In this document: one piece after another, positions 63,708 to 64,000 of the stretch | Layout: each line of letters starts with the position of its first letter | Numbering within the stretch: position 1 is the stretch's first letter | DNA from: UBA7672 sp044224605 | Lineage (GTDB): Bacteria; Pseudomonadota; Alphaproteobacteria; Caulobacterales; Hyphomonadaceae | Direction: 5' to 3' | Length of the DNA stretch: 64,000 nt | Assembly (NCBI GenBank): GCA_044224605.1 | Contig: JBGAKC010000019.1 | Location: forward strand, 1-64,000 | Notes under the pieces: generated by a model | What the model was told of the DNA's origin: nothing | What the model saw: the letters and a program-made list of their open reading frames with translations, nothing else | The model's database searches: none | Program-made: the position numbers and the translations under genes

Positions 63708-64000
63708 GGATCGCATCTTCACGAACCTGTACGGGCGCCAGGACTGGCGTCTCGAAGCCGCGAAGAAGCGCGGCGCGTGGAACGCCACCAGGGAGCTGAT
63801 GCAGTTCGGCCCGGAGTGGATCTGCGACCAGATCAAGGCCTCGGGCCTGCGCGGCCGTGGCGGCGCCGGCTTCCCGACGGGCCTAAAATGGACCTTCATG
63901 CCGAAGGTGGTGAAGGACCGCCCGCACTATCTCGTCGTAAACGCTGATGAATCCGAACCCGGTACGTGCAAGGACCGGGATATCATGCGCCACGATCCGC
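63694..64000 (+). CDS. nuoF: NADH-quinone oxidoreductase subunit F (partial)
   Basis: This is the first 102 residues of the 51-kDa subunit that binds NADH and FMN. The GTG start at 63694 is supported by AAGGAG upstream. The visible part contains the NADH/FMN-binding GLRGRGGAGFPTGLKW and YLVVNADESEPGTCKDRD. The window ends inside the gene; the remaining two-thirds, including the [4Fe-4S] cluster site, is not seen. Confidence 0.95.
   Translation, partial: MLLDKDRIFTNLYGRQDWRLEAAKKRGAWNATRELMQFGPEWICDQIKASGLRGRGGAGFPTGLKWTFMPKVVKDRPHYLVVNADESEPGTCKDRDIMRHDP

Overview
The window is about 64 kb of GC-rich bacterial DNA, densely packed with genes on both strands. The order pyrE-pdxJ-acpS-rnc-era, a nuoABCDEF complex I operon starting near the right end, three TonB-dependent receptors, a propionyl-CoA carboxylase and frequent ATGA start/stop overlaps point to an alphaproteobacterium. 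The gene content fits the Caulobacterales/Hyphomonadaceae neighbourhood best; that placement is inference from gene content, not a database match. No insertion sequence, prophage, CRISPR array or rRNA was seen. One tRNA (Asp, anticodon GTC) is present.

Layout. 1-4.5 kb: end of an unidentified gene, then a tightly overlapping housekeeping run pyrE-pdxJ-acpS-rnc-era (no lepB between acpS and rnc) followed by two small genes. 4.5-11.7 kb, minus strand: a sulfotransferase and two tandem, related TonB-dependent receptors, each with its own terminator. 12-16.8 kb, minus strand: a four-gene photooxidative or membrane-lipid operon (photolyase, FAD amine-oxidase-like protein, DUF1365, cyclopropane fatty acid synthase) whose genes all overlap by 4 bp and which has an ECF11-like promoter in front. 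17-24 kb: small metabolic and hypothetical genes (crotonase, acyl-CoA dehydrogenase, monooxygenase domain, retropepsin-like protein, HD-domain protein). 24.4-30.2 kb: S46 dipeptidyl-peptidase, CNT nucleoside transporter, TonB receptor. 30.3-39.2 kb: pccB and pccA, separated by about 5.3 kb holding an MHS transporter, a 2-hydroxyacid dehydrogenase, a GIY-YIG protein, a K+ channel and small envelope proteins. 39.3-45.7 kb: a lipoprotein metallo-hydrolase, HXXEE protein, a frameshifted low-affinity iron permease gene, YaiI, an AraC regulator facing a Baeyer-Villiger monooxygenase, and an OmpA protein with 25 consecutive prolines. 45.8-54.6 kb: an orphan acyl-homoserine-lactone synthase, sdhE, mfd, SDR, DUF2200, CaiB/BaiF CoA transferase. 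54.6-60 kb: possible small RNA, M1 peptidase, DUF6702-like, GspN-like, tRNA-Asp, prolyl-hydroxylase-like oxygenase. 60-64 kb: nuoABCDE, a small membrane protein, and the start of nuoF.

Taken together the genes suggest an aerobic heterotroph that takes up oligomers through TonB receptors, digests peptides in the periplasm (S46, M1), and degrades fatty acids, branched-chain or propionate-yielding substrates (acyl-CoA dehydrogenase, crotonase, CoA transferase, propionyl-CoA carboxylase). It appears able to resist light and singlet-oxygen stress and perhaps to signal by acyl-homoserine lactone.

The observations most worth following are the ECF11-like promoter with the four-gene operon, the LuxI homologue without a LuxR in view, the single-base frameshift in the iron permease gene, the MIOX/PhnZ-like HD protein, and a strand-composition change (C-rich to G-rich on the plus strand) across the window.
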